Assembly: GCF_902362185.1 (NCBI RefSeq)
Contig: NC_044507.1
Coordinates: 13,588,544 to 13,652,543 of the forward strand
Origin: Chanos chanos
Lineage: Eukaryota; Chordata; Actinopteri; Gonorynchiformes; Chanidae
Direction: 5' to 3'
DNA length: 64,000 bases
Shown here: in pieces, positions 48,590 through 59,925 of the stretch
How the letters are laid out: each line of letters starts with the position of its first letter
Numbering within the stretch: the first letter of the stretch is position 1
The notes under the pieces: model-generated
What the model was told of the DNA's origin: nothing
The model's database searches: none
The model's input: only the letters and a program-made list of their open reading frames with translations
Position numbers and translations under genes: made by a program

Positions 48590-51500
48590 TCACCACTTAA
48601 TGGTGAGTCCGTTGGTCATCTTCTCCACGGCGTGGTATTGCGTGTGCAGGAGCTCTCGAGCACGCTCCTCTCCCACACTCTCTAACCAGGTGTGGTACAG
48701 CTCAGCCACCCGTGTGTCGTCCTCAGGTACCGACAAACGCTCCTCCCTGTAAAGCTCCTCCACCTGCTGCAGTAATTCTTTATTGGACTGATCAGGCAAT
48801 GGCTTCAGCTGCCCTCCACCATTAAGACATCCTGTGAAGGAAAAAAAAACAATGTAAGGATGTGCTGCTCTACCTCGCAGGATGAAAACCCCTCAGGAAA
48901 ATTCTGCTCTAATCCTAATCTAATCCAGCAAACTACTGGTTATATTTTTATTTGGGGCTATTCATTAGAAGCATGACCTATACCTGTTCTTCACAACAAA
49001 CCTCGACCTCTGTTGACAGATAACAAGGTTGCAACCTAACAGGCTGGAATGAAATGAAAATTTTTAAATCATGCTTGTTTACCTGATGGGCATGCCATCA
49101 CTTCAACAAAGTGGTAGGGAGATTTGCCCCTCTTCAGCTTCTGCACCAGGTTCTGGATGTTACGGAAGCCATACGTGGCAGCAAAACGGAGCAGAACAGT
49201 ACCGTCCTTCTCTAAGGTAACCTCCTGGAAGTCCTTATTCCTGGTGAGAAATATTTCAGTCAGATTCAAGATTTACACAACATGATTCACCATAATACTT
49301 GAGAATGCTTTGACAGAAAATTCTTTAAACTGTAACTGACTGTAATTTAATCGACTTCATTGAATCAGTCATTTTATCCAACCAGACATACTTGAGTGTT
49401 TTGTAGGTGATTTCCTCCACCTCAACTCCAAAGAGCTGTTTGGCTGCGTGTTTGTAGACATGGTGCAGATAGCCTCCAGAGCCACTTCCTGCATGACCTA
49501 GCAATTCATCTCCACACACACTGCTGAACCTGGTGTGTCAAACACACACAAACAAAATCACCTTATATCATACTAAATCTCATTTCGACAGAACAGGATC
49601 CACCACAAAACATTCCATCAATCAAAAAGTTCTGGATGTTGCAAACTCACATTTTGTCTAAAGGTGCTGGATCTACGTCCCTCAGAGACACACCTTCCTC
49701 CTCCAACATCTTAAGAACTTCTCCTGTGAATAAGATATACATGATATTGAAAATCTATACACGTTATAAAATACACTCTGTCCAACAGCATTGATATGTT
49801 ATGGCTGTCATCAGCAGATTGTCTGGTCTTCTTTACCTGAGGTGATAACACAATCAACCTCCCTAGTTTCAGCCTCCGTGAGATAAAAATCCGACCTTGA
49901 AGCCTCTAGCTTCTTATCATAGCATGGCATCACAGTCACGTGATAGATCCTCTGAGGCGGCAGACCCTGCACACATCAACCAATGATTAGCTCAACTGTC
50001 AGTTACTGCTTGTCCAACACATGGGTACAGTTTGACCAGTTACTGGGGATTTGTAAACTTCCAGATGTACTATATTGAGCTGAACCTCGAGTTACCTCCT
50101 GACTGGCAAAGTAGCCCTTCACTAAGGAGCCCATCATCTGCTGTGGTGAGCGGGTGGTACTAATGTAGGGAAGGATGAAGTCACCGTGTGTCTTTTCAGC
50201 ATAGCAGATCCAACCTGTTCTCACGACACAAAAATGACATTTCAGTCAGGGCTGCGTATGTGATGTCGGACGTTATTTCTGAGACTGTGGGCTGACACGA
50301 AAGCACATAACAATACAAAAGGATACTTGTATTTGTCTAGAACAGCTTTTTATAATCTTGGTCATAGGATGAATTAGTCTAAGAATTCTATATGCATCTA
50401 TATGTTTAAGCTGATAAAAGACTGATCAGACATTGAAGAAACACAGATTCAGAATACGAAACTGGCTCAGTGAGATGGTTTGGGAAACCAGCGATTAAGG
50501 AGGAAATTACCTGGGCAGGCAGATGCCAGCATTGGCAAAGCCTTTTTGTCTTCTTCTTTCCGACTGAATCGTTCTATAAATTCCCTCTGGCTTTCCAGCA
50601 GGCTGAAGGTTCGACTGAAGCTGGTGTCAAACACATGATGAACACCTGAGACCAAGAAACCGAGTTCAGTCCAAAAGGTCACACGGGAATGGAAGCATCT
50701 CATCATTACCATCAAAAGTCCAGGTTAAAACAAATTTATAGTATAGTGCTATAATGTATTTTTTAAAATCTTCACTGCTGAAGTAAACCAATACATTTTG
50801 TTAATTTACAATAAACACGACAATTAAAATATTTTTCAACATCATTTTTTCCCACTGTTTTTGGAAATTCCATTCCTTCCCCACAAAAGCAGTTACCAAG
50901 GTTTTTGAAGAAGGATGTGAGTCTCCTGCCAGTCTCACTAGAACTCAGACCAAAGCGTGCAGCCAGAGAGGCTCTGGACTGTGGGGACACAGACACCACT
51001 ACCACCTTCTGCTCAGCGCTGCTGCTCTGCTGTACAACGCACACACAAAACAGTGGGATCAAACAGCCAGCTGGGATGATCAGTCGGCACTCAAGACTAA
51101 AACAGCTAATGTCCAAGCAAATCACCATCACCAAGAACAACAGCAACAATCAGACTGGTTAACTGCTTCATTATGTTTCCTCTAAAGGGTTATTAGTTAT
51201 TTAATACAAGTAGAGTAATATTTAAGCGTACTGACAGAATTTGCCCCAATACGTTCATGTTTCTTATACACAGATATATAAGCAGATGTATATGTAAAAT
51301 CCATTTAGGAAGGGTTTCACTAAGTCCTTAAACCCCAGAATTAAAACAGCCTGAAGAGTGCTGATACTCCTGATACCCATTACCAATATAGGTGCACATT
51401 TCAGTGAAAGCACCTTGTTGTGATGAAGCACTCTGTAGAGCTCCTCATGGCTTTGCTGTGTGATAAGGACGCTTTCAGCAGAGGTGATGCAGCCACTGCA

Positions 51501-52566
51501 GGCCAGGCAGTCATTCAGAGTTATCTTTGCCTTCTCCAGCTTCTGCATGCGTCCATCCTGCAAAAGAAGATGTTTCCTTCTTTAAACATCAAATGTAAAA
51601 CCATCTCTTTGAATCTTTGAGCAGAGATAGTAAAAAAAAGTGCAAACACTGAATGACAGAGAAAACTGAATGACTTGAATAATCAATATCACGTGGACAA
51701 TGAATCGTTTGAGTGATAAATATCATGTGTCAGGAAGACAATTCAGAAGTCTCCCAACATTTGCAGCTTAGCAGGGAACACACTGCTGTTTAATGATATT
51801 TGCACAGTCAACACACTCTTTAGACTTACATGTTATTCAGGTTATGCAACAACAAAATTCAGCGTTGGCTTTGTGTTTTCCTGTAATGGATGAACATAGG
51901 GTATCCCAAACTACAGTGAGGGTCAGGGCTGTTTTACAACCTCTGAAATTTTGCTCACTGGAGAACTGCACCAAGCTTGAAAGCTATATAACGTTTTAAA
52001 AGCAGTTACTAAGATAAGGAGCGGCCTAATTAGCTGTACAGAAAAAAGTACCAAATCTTCACCCACCTGATTAACCTGAAAGTAACTTCCGTCATCTTCT
52101 ATTTGTATTTTGGCCACGGACCTCCCCTGTTTCTTCTCCACTTTCACTGGTTTCACACATTCCTTAAAAGACGGACCACAACTGTTACACTGACTATTAA
52201 TTAATTAATAGTCACTATAATACATTAAGTCCTTCATACACAATCCGATTCACAAGTATTTTAAGAGCATTTCAAAGACAAACGGGCTCAAGCTCTCTTA
52301 CTCTGTGTCCGTCCTAACAATTTCAGCAACACTGCGTATTGAGTATGTTTGCTAACTACCCAAGTTGGCTCGCAGGCTTATATGTTAGTTGTAAACTTAG
52401 TCCGACAGTCAACATTGTATTTCGCAAACAGCGTGAGCTAAATCTTTATATATATTTCATTCCTTCAGCTTCTTTCTTCAATTGTGTCATCTCTTTTTAC
52501 CTGAGACGGAGTTATAAAATCATCCAGGTCAGTCAACTGCAACACCCCGCTGAAATGCGAAGCCAT
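48590..52566 (-). CDS. ciao3: Cytosolic iron-sulfur assembly component 3 (NARFL/IOP1)
   Basis: Eleven coding exons on the minus strand: 52566-52501, 52162-52067, 51557-51414, 51029-50897, 50645-50511, 50214-50096, 49966-49837, 49723-49651, 49529-49392, 49240-49083 and 48831-48590. They give 477 residues (human 476). The protein is an iron-only hydrogenase-like member of the CIA targeting complex that passes 4Fe-4S clusters to cytosolic and nuclear apoproteins. All cluster cysteines are present at human numbering: C24, C71, C74 and C77 (N-terminal cluster, in CLACSGC), and C190, C246, C395 and C399 (C-terminal cluster). Other signatures are [46 protein letters not shown] and GSGSGGY, and the protein ends in the conserved Trp. 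Every splice phase checks. It converges with haghl. Confidence 0.97.
52191..52214. repeat. Perfect 24-base palindrome in ciao3 intron 1
   Basis: TGACTATTAATT followed directly by its exact reverse complement, 28 bases upstream (in gene orientation) of ciao3 exon 2. Confidence 0.9.
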
Positions 52567-53280
52567 GTTTTTGACAGTAATGCCGTAAAGTGTAAAAAAA
52601 TGTCCGACCGCTGTCGTAAAGCAGTAGTTGTTACTTCAGCGCTTAGATCTCAACACATCACGAACTACACCCTCTCCTGTTTCTTGACAAAACACATTAT
52701 TGTGAAGACGTTATCCATAACCAAAATTTTCTTCCTCATTTTATCTCTCTTGGTTTTTCTATTTTGTGCCGGTTCGCCACATAAGCATGCTGTCCAGAAA
52801 ATACCACATAAAAAGGCAAGTGTACATTCGGACTTTTACGCGAAATACGAGGAAATTATTGTTATTCTGATGTATTTTAAACAATACAAATGTATTTAGC
52901 AGAGCATTTGAAATAGGCGGGATTCAAATCGCAGCTTTTGTAGATGCACTCACTCTATTCCCGTACTTGTAGTCTTATACATGCGCATCCTCTACAGACA
53001 GGTACATTAACAATAGTACGAACATGACGACAGTCATACCTATACCTATACACTGAATTAAGAACCTGTTTAGTGACAAACACTGGAACTTGCTTCCTGT
53101 TTAATTCTTCTTATAGAATATACAACCAGCCTCATGCATGACAGGCTTCTTCGGGTTTTCTGTGTACCAATTCCGGAGTTGACATGTCAGATACTTCAAC
53201 GGGGTGAAAGGGGAGTTACTGGATAGTCTCCTGTATCTGATATACGGAAGCAATTTGCCTCCTCCGCATAATTTAATGAT

Positions 53281-53328
53281 CTCACATTTGAGGAGCTACG
53301 CATAAGAGATCAAACACCAACCATTTCT
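53281..53328 (+). other. Possible non-coding first exon of the hexd-like gene (3' edge)
   Basis: A strong donor (CCATTTCT|GTAAGT, cut after 53328) lies 980 bases before the coding start. A strong acceptor (TTTTTTTTCTAG, ending 54297) lies 10 bases before the ATG at 54308. Together they suggest a leader intron from 53329 to 54297. The 5' edge of the exon is not visible. Confidence 0.4.
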
Positions 53329-53780
53329 GTAAGTACCTGCAGCTTCTTGCACATTTATGTTTCAGCCGTTCTGTCCTGCGTGGTTCTTTGCAGTGAGCGA
53401 ACGGACTCTGAGCAACCTATAGAAACATCTTTTTAGATATAAATATAGATTATAAACAACATTTTGCACAGAGTACTTAGGCTGCACATTGTTCTGACAA
53501 AGTGAGAGTATTAAAATTTGTTCACAGATATGAGCAAGCTTGCTACATTAGGTCTATTTTAATAGCATACGAAGTAAAAGTCTTGGTACTTCTCACGCTT
53601 TCGGTTACACACTTTGCTAGTAAAGTCCTTTAAAAGAGTAATCTGCGATCCGTTTGTGAAGATAGCAGGTGCAAGGACCTAGAGAATAAGCTCAGTAATT
53701 CGTTGTACCACTCCATTCTGCCAGGGAAATTTCTATGTGTTTTGTTAAACAGCTGATTGAGCTGTTTTATACAAGGAATA

Positions 53781-54249
53781 TTAGGGCCACATGGGGGGGG
53801 GGGGGGGGGGGGGGGGGTGGCGGGGATTCTGAGATTTCGAGAATAAAGGCGTTATTTAACGAGAATAAAGCCTTAATTTTACGGGCGAAAACCCCCCACA
53901 ATTTTTAGGAAAATATATTACCAGCAACGAACAAAACGGGCGAGAGGACGGTCAATGACAGCCTGAGCCTGCCTCTGAAAACTGCTGTTTGTTGCAGGCG
54001 TCGTTCCGTGCCACACACATCATTATCACACACACACAGGGTGCTGATGTGCAAAAAGATTAAGTATTTCATTACTGTGAAACCTGTACGAAAGTATAAT
54101 TTAACAAGATGCCTTAATTTCCTCTTTTTAACGCAGGCGGCAGGCTGATATTTCCCCATTTTAATCTCATCAAATAACGACTTTATTGTCGTTAAATAGC
54201 GACTCTATTCTCGAAATCTCATTATTTTCCCCCCTTAGTGTGGCCGTAA
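53781..54249. mobile_element. Non-autonomous DNA transposon (MITE) with long terminal inverted repeats
   Basis: A 469-bp element. The left end TTAGGGCCACA and right end TGTGGCCGTAA are imperfect inverts. Beyond a G25 run (53793-53817), the inverted match resumes: GAGATTTCGAGAATAAAG on the left pairs with CTCTATTCTCGAAATCTC on the right, then GTTATTTAACGA with GTTAAATAGCGA. The repeats cover about 60-75 bases at each end. The element is flanked by TA on both sides, fitting a TA target duplication. There is no coding capacity. The superfamily is unresolved. It lies in the presumed leader intron of the hexd-like gene, 58 bases before its ATG. Confidence 0.8.
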
Positions 54250-54307
54250 TACTCCGTCGTAGTTTCTCTTGTCATAGTACTCTATTTTTTTTTCTAGTGC
54301 ACTAATT

Positions 54308-57300
54308 ATGGCCAGTGCAAGGGCTTTGAGATTGATAGTTTTCGGCTTGGTGGTTGTGGCTACAGTGAAACTGCTCTACTCCCCCAGGTGAGATCATTGC
54401 CTTTATGCTAAGTAAATATGAGTAAGTTAAAAGCATATATAGATAGATAGATAGATAGATAGATAGATTTATGGACAGATAGATATCAGGTGTCTGATGT
54501 GTAGTAAACTTGATCTTTTGAGAAGAAGTGCCTCAAAGAAACATTTAACCTCTTATTACAAATGAAAAGGACTAGTGACACTCTTGATATCCTTGTTTGC
54601 CATGCCAGTTTTTCTGATCTTTGGCTTACTTTTCAAGGAGAGAATCCGGACAAAGAAGACATTCAGCTGACATGGAGATGAGGGACTTCTGGGCTAAGAG
54701 TGATGGTCATTATAAGCTTGTTGACAAAGACAAAGTTGTGCCATCTCCAGGTGTAAAAAACTCTCATCCTCAAGAATCTCTTCCTTTAGAACCTCTTCAT
54801 GAAATAGTAAAAGAAAACAAGCAGGTCATACAAGTATCAGTAGATACAAGCCAAACCCCACTCTATATTGTACACTTGGATCTGAAAGGCGCGGCACCCA
54901 AAGTCAAATATCTGAAACAGGTATGACAGCTCTTCAGTGCTCCAATGAAACAATGGTTTCGAAGTTAAGCCAATCACCTTTTTAAAAAGAAAAATGTTTA
55001 TTGAGTTTTTACATGGTATTACAATTAAAACAGAAATCTTCAAATACAAAGTGAATTTTGTACCAATCACATTTTGAATGTAATTGGTAATTGCTGTGAA
55101 TGGTCTCTTGCAGATTTTCCCTTTACTATCATCTCTTGGAGCAAAAGGAATTTTACTGGAGTATGAGGATATGTTTCCTTATGAAGGGGAGTTAGAGATT
55201 CTCAGATCACCTTATGCATACAGGTGTGTGTACAAAGCTCTAACAGTGCAAATACATTCTCACACTGCCCATGTTGTACTCTCAAACCATATACAACACA
55301 ATAGATTTTAACTTAGAAATTATTCATCCTTCTTTTTTTGCAACAGTGTGGAAGACATCGAGGAAATTAAGTCCCAGGCAAAACTCAACAACCTTGAGTT
55401 GATTCCATTAATACAGGTGTTTGGACACTTGGAGGTAATAATAGAGCATAATATTTGAAAGAGCACTTGAAGGAAATTACAAACTAATACTAAGGGGACA
55501 GACCATGCTTTTATAAAAATTCAATCGCTGAAAAGCACAACGGACATGTATTTCTTTGTCAAATATATATTGACTGTACTGACAACACCAGACTCTCAGT
55601 CAGAGAATTGCCTGAGAGGTTGCTCTTGTTGTGGGTTGTGCAAGATAAAGGTTGGACTGAGAAAACTGAAAATATTTTGACCATACCTGAAATGATTTCT
55701 TTTTGCTTTGTGTTGTATTTTGTTGTTGCATTATCAATTTTGGAAAAAAAAAAAAAATATTTGAAGCTATGGCATTTTTCTTAGCGTTTTGCACACCCTG
55801 CAGAAGAATGCTTGTCAAATTACTTTCCAAATAATACCTTTAGATATCCCACAAAAAATCCGGAGCGGGCTGGCCTCCGTATCCAGAGCCTGCGTGGTTT
55901 TCATAGGCAGAGACCCATAATATATTCCCTTTACTTCTTTGCATTCTTGAGCACAGGGACCGAGTAGAATAGGCAACGCTAATACCTTACAGATCACAAA
56001 ATGCTTCGGTTGACTTTTCACTTTCCACGCACCCAGGTTTGGTTATTCCCTGAAATGGATCATTTTGGGAGTATTTAGATGGAACTAGTCTCTCATACAC
56101 TTACCAAACATTCTATTTTCTTAACAAACATTCTATTTTCTCTTCCTATGTAGTTTGTCCTGAAGCATGAGAAGTTCTTCCACATAAGAGAGGTGGCAAG
56201 CTTTCCCAACAGTCTAAATCCTCTGGTGCCTGGCAGCATGGAGCTAGTGAGAAACATGTTAAGGCAGGTCCTGAAGAGACACCCAGAGGCCCGGTGGTTC
56301 CACATCGGAGCTGATGAGGTAGTCGAATGAGATCATGGAGTTCTTGTTGTAGTTTGACCTCCCAAATTTAAATCACGAGAATGGAGAGCAGAAGTCTTTT
56401 ATATTATTTGGAATGAGCATGATTCATTGAATGCTTTACACGCTCTGATAAATTTGATCATTTCTCTGGTAGTTGAAAGATTTTATCAATGTAAGGATGA
56501 AATCTGTAAAACAAACTTGTCCTCTTTTACTTAATCAGGTCCATGGCCTTGGGGAAAGCCAAGATTCTAAAAACTGGTTGCATAGTAATAAGGGAGATAT
56601 TGCAAAGCTGTTCTTCAGTCATGTCACCTCAGTGGCACGCTTCATGGCTGAAACAAGACCTGGAATAAAAATTCTACTCTGGGAGGACATGCTCAGGAAA
56701 ATGAGCCCTGACGCTATCAGAGGTATATCCAGGGGGTTTAGTACAGCTGCATCTGACAGAGTTTAAAATTCTCTCCTACACTGGCTGCATTTGGCTGGGT
56801 TTTCAGCTAATATGTCATAGCTGGTTATAATGACAGGCCTTCGATGTCATACTGCAGTACAGTAGTGTTACAGCACTGTCTTCGTTTTGCTCCTTGTTGC
56901 TGTACAGTTTTTGGACTGGTCATGTTGTATAACAGATTATTTTTTTTACCACTGCTCTTTTTACAGAGTCACAATTGCCAAATTACGCATTTCCCATGAT
57001 ATGGAACCATTTGCCAAATATGAACATAGACTTTATTGGTAAGGCTGTGTTTTGCTGCCATGAGATTTCTAGCTTTAAGGTGAAACAAAAATTGTATTCA
57101 TACTTTTGAAGTATAATTGTAGATTATTATATAATATCCAGTAGTCTAATACATCTCCACATACCTGACTTCCATTTCACTTAAATGCCATCTGATGAAA
57201 GACTTTCTTATCTTTAGGTCAGTTAATTTCTAAATATGAAAAAGCAGGCTTTAAGGGTGTTTGGTTTGCCAGTGCTTTTAAAGGAGCCTCAAAGATTGAC

Positions 57301-59210
57301 CAAATATGGACACCATTGGACCATCACTTACAAAACCACTTATCATGGCTTAAAATCATGGCCCTGATGCCCAAATACCCCTCCATATCCTTTCAGGGCA
57401 TTGCTCTGACTGGTTGGCAAAGGTAAATTGTCACAGTGCATATTTTCATACCTCGTGTGTCCTGTCCCATCTCCATATTCTCCTTTATCGGGTAGAGTAA
57501 TGTGTCACGCACATTCTGTCATTTAATTGCTTTGGGACTGTGGTAAAACTATGATGTTAAATTTGCCTGTGCTCTGGTTACAAAGTTTTGTTCTAATTTA
57601 ATCCTTTTTATTTTAGATATGAGCACCATACAGTGCTTTGTGAACTGTTTCCAGTTGCAATTCCCTCTCTTGCGATATGCCTGCAGACCCTGAAATATGG
57701 TGAGTTATGGAAAACATGCCTTACATTAAGAATCATATCAAGGCAGTGTGTGTGTGAGAGAGAGAGAAATCTGTCTTGTTTTGTCTGTAAAATGACATGG
57801 GTTTATTTACACATTATAGCTCGAACACAATGATTAGAACTAATATAATGTGTATGTATCTCTGGGGCAGGTTCATTTAACACTGAGGCACGGAACCAGG
57901 TCCACCAGATCTTGGGCTGCAACATTGTGATGGAGAAAAACATTTGGTATGTGGTATATCGTAGAATATAGATCCATCTCATGTACATGTCTAAATAAAA
58001 GAAAGATTATCTGGCTATGCTACTCTGTGATGTGTCCTGTCCATGTATTCTGCAGTGAGGGAAATGGGGCATTTGCTGGGTCGGAGCTTTATCACATGGT
58101 ATACAAGATTTACAAAAACCTCCACGACTCCACTGCGAAAATGCTACAACACTAGTAAGTGTTTAGTGTTACTTGTAAAACCAAACATTTTATTAAGTAT
58201 ATTAAATATGATAATGCCCGTAATTGTAAAACACTTTGTTTTTTTTTATACTGTAGCCTAAGCAAGGTTAACAACCTTGAAATATATTTTTCTTTTTCTT
58301 TTATGGTAGTTGTATTGTTTTACTGTGTCTTGGGGTTTTGTCTTACAGTCACCTTAGAGGATCATTTAGTCGCTACCATAGAAAATACAACTTTGCCAAT
58401 CCACGAAATATTGCATTTTTCATGGAGCCACTGAAGAAGTGAGTATATATATTAACAATCCAGCCGAATATGTCTTGCTCTCTTTAAAACATTGAAAGGT
58501 TAATAGTGTATCGTTATATTTTGAAACTGTATCGTTCTGAAGCTTGCTTTCAAAATGATGACTGTGATCACTCTTTGAGATGAAAACATTTCTGATTTAT
58601 ATGAATTAAATTTGGGGGGGGGGGGGCAGGATGGATGTTACATTTTCATTTGATAGTGTCTGACTGTTCCTTTCTCAAACCTGCCCTAACAAACCATCCT
58701 TGTCAACTAATAAAACTGCTGAAGCTGGATAAGAGGCTGCTGCACTCTTATTGAACTCATATTTGCTGTCACGTGTACAGGATTTCTTTCAGGTTTATGG
58801 CAGGGTATGATTCAGGAATCATGGGAGAAATGTAAATACTCAGGAGACAGAAGGACACTTTACCGTCAGGAATCTGGGCGCAGTTGTGAATCGAGCAATG
58901 CATACCGATCTTCTGTTTCTCTTATTTGAGCACCTCTCTCTTCCAGACCATAATTTTATTTCGTGTAATCTCACAAACCCAGGCAGCTCTGCATTACAAT
59001 TTTCCCTCTCCTTTTAGGTTGCTGGATGAATGGGAGATCTTTGTACAATCTCTCCATAAAACAATGGAGGACATTTATTACCCAGATACTATTGAGGAGT
59101 GGATGGATGAGTTTGTAAACCAGGATTTAGCCTTGCTGCAGGAGCTGATGAAAGACGCACAACGCATCGTAAAACTCAATGGCCAGCCTAAGGTGTTGAA
59201 AATCTTATAG
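54308..59210 (+). CDS. Hexosaminidase D-like GH20 glycosidase with N-terminal membrane anchor
   Basis: Thirteen coding exons: 54308-54387, 54638-54920, 55114-55223, 55347-55434, 56154-56318, 56539-56722, 56967-57038, 57218-57422, 57617-57699, 57871-57946, 58056-58154, 58349-58438 and 59018-59210. They give 575 residues, longer than human HEXD (about 486). The family removes terminal beta-GalNAc/GlcNAc. The N-terminus ([20 protein letters not shown]) is a signal anchor, unlike nucleo-cytosolic HEXD, and is followed by a Lys/Asp-rich stem to about residue 110. The GH20 barrel starts near [12 protein letters not shown]. The catalytic Asp-Glu pair is D241-E242 in HIGADEVHGLGES, and the substrate-shaping [13 protein letters not shown] and GWFAS/GTGW-type tryptophan regions ([21 protein letters not shown]) are present. 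A short leader exon probably ends at 53328. It is a HEXD paralogue; an exact symbol is not offered. Confidence 0.9.
54440..54468. repeat. (GATA)n in intron 1 of the hexd-like gene
   Basis: Seven AGAT tetramers. Confidence 0.95.
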
Positions 59211-59578
59211 GACCACACCCTTCAGAGAGGACACAGAGGCTAATGCAAAATTTGCCCCTTTGCAAAAACAACCGAAGTGACTTTTAGGGCTGTTGGAAAC
59301 ACCGCTAAAAGAAGTGGTCTTACGTGAAGGAAGAAGAATGTCAAGCTTTGAGTGGCAGAGTGAAATGTTTTTTATGCAACTTGGGAAAATCACAAATCAT
59401 ACACAGTAGTTATCCAAATTGTTAGGTTTTGTATTAGGGTGAAATGTTAATTTAATGCAAACCATTGCCCTTCGGAGAGGAGGAAAAAAACATCAATTTC
59501 TGCTTATACACATCAGAAATTATCAGTCTGAATATCCTGGTGTAATGTAAGTTTGTTGACTTTTCTGATGTTAATGTA

Positions 59579-59588
59579 AATAAATAAA
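59579..59588 (+). terminator. Polyadenylation signals of the hexd-like gene
   Basis: Two overlapping AATAAA hexamers, 370 bases after the stop codon and 330 bases before the e4f1 start. Confidence 0.6.
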
Positions 59589-59848
59589 ACTAACATGTTG
59601 TAATACTTCACTGAATGGAGTTTTCATTGATAGGATATAAGGAGGGTCTTGAATGAACATAAATGATTCTCAACCTGATATATTAGTTGCAATTGTCTAA
59701 ATATGCATTGTGACAGTACAACAACTGCTCCTTATTGTTTTGATGGCTGTTTTGTGTTTTGACAGCGGCACTAAGCGAAAAGAGTTAGTGAACTACATGC
59801 ACGCAACGCCCGCCTTAAACATTTCCCTAGCCCTTATGTTGTTATGAC

Positions 59849-59875
59849 TACGACGTCGTAAATCCGCCATGTTTT
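59849..59875 (+). promoter_or_regulatory. e4f1: e4f1 promoter motifs: CRE-like palindrome and YY1-type site
   Basis: TACGACGTCGTA (59849-59860) is a perfect 12-base palindrome with an ACGTC core like ATF/CREB and E4F sites. Directly after it, CCGCCATGTTT (59865-59875) matches the YY1 initiator-type motif (AAnATGGCGG on the other strand), which typically sits just downstream of TSSs in TATA-less genes. Both lie 43-69 bases before the e4f1 ATG. Confidence 0.5.
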
Positions 59876-59925
59876 CCCAGTTGCAGCGTTGCGACAGAGA
59901 CGGAGAGCCCGAACGACATGAGTGA
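59869..59925 (+). other. Short upstream ORF overlapping the e4f1 start
   Basis: The ATG at 59869 (good context, CCGCCATGT) opens 18 codons and stops at TGA 59923-59925. This overlaps the e4f1 ATG at 59918 in a different frame (ATGAGTGA). It would lower e4f1 translation if transcription starts upstream of 59869. Confidence 0.5.

Noticed and set aside
52339-52899. 186-codon plus-strand ORF
   Set aside because: It lies antisense across ciao3 exon 1 and its promoter, has no domain and no splice partners, and has the composition of random AT-rich sequence.
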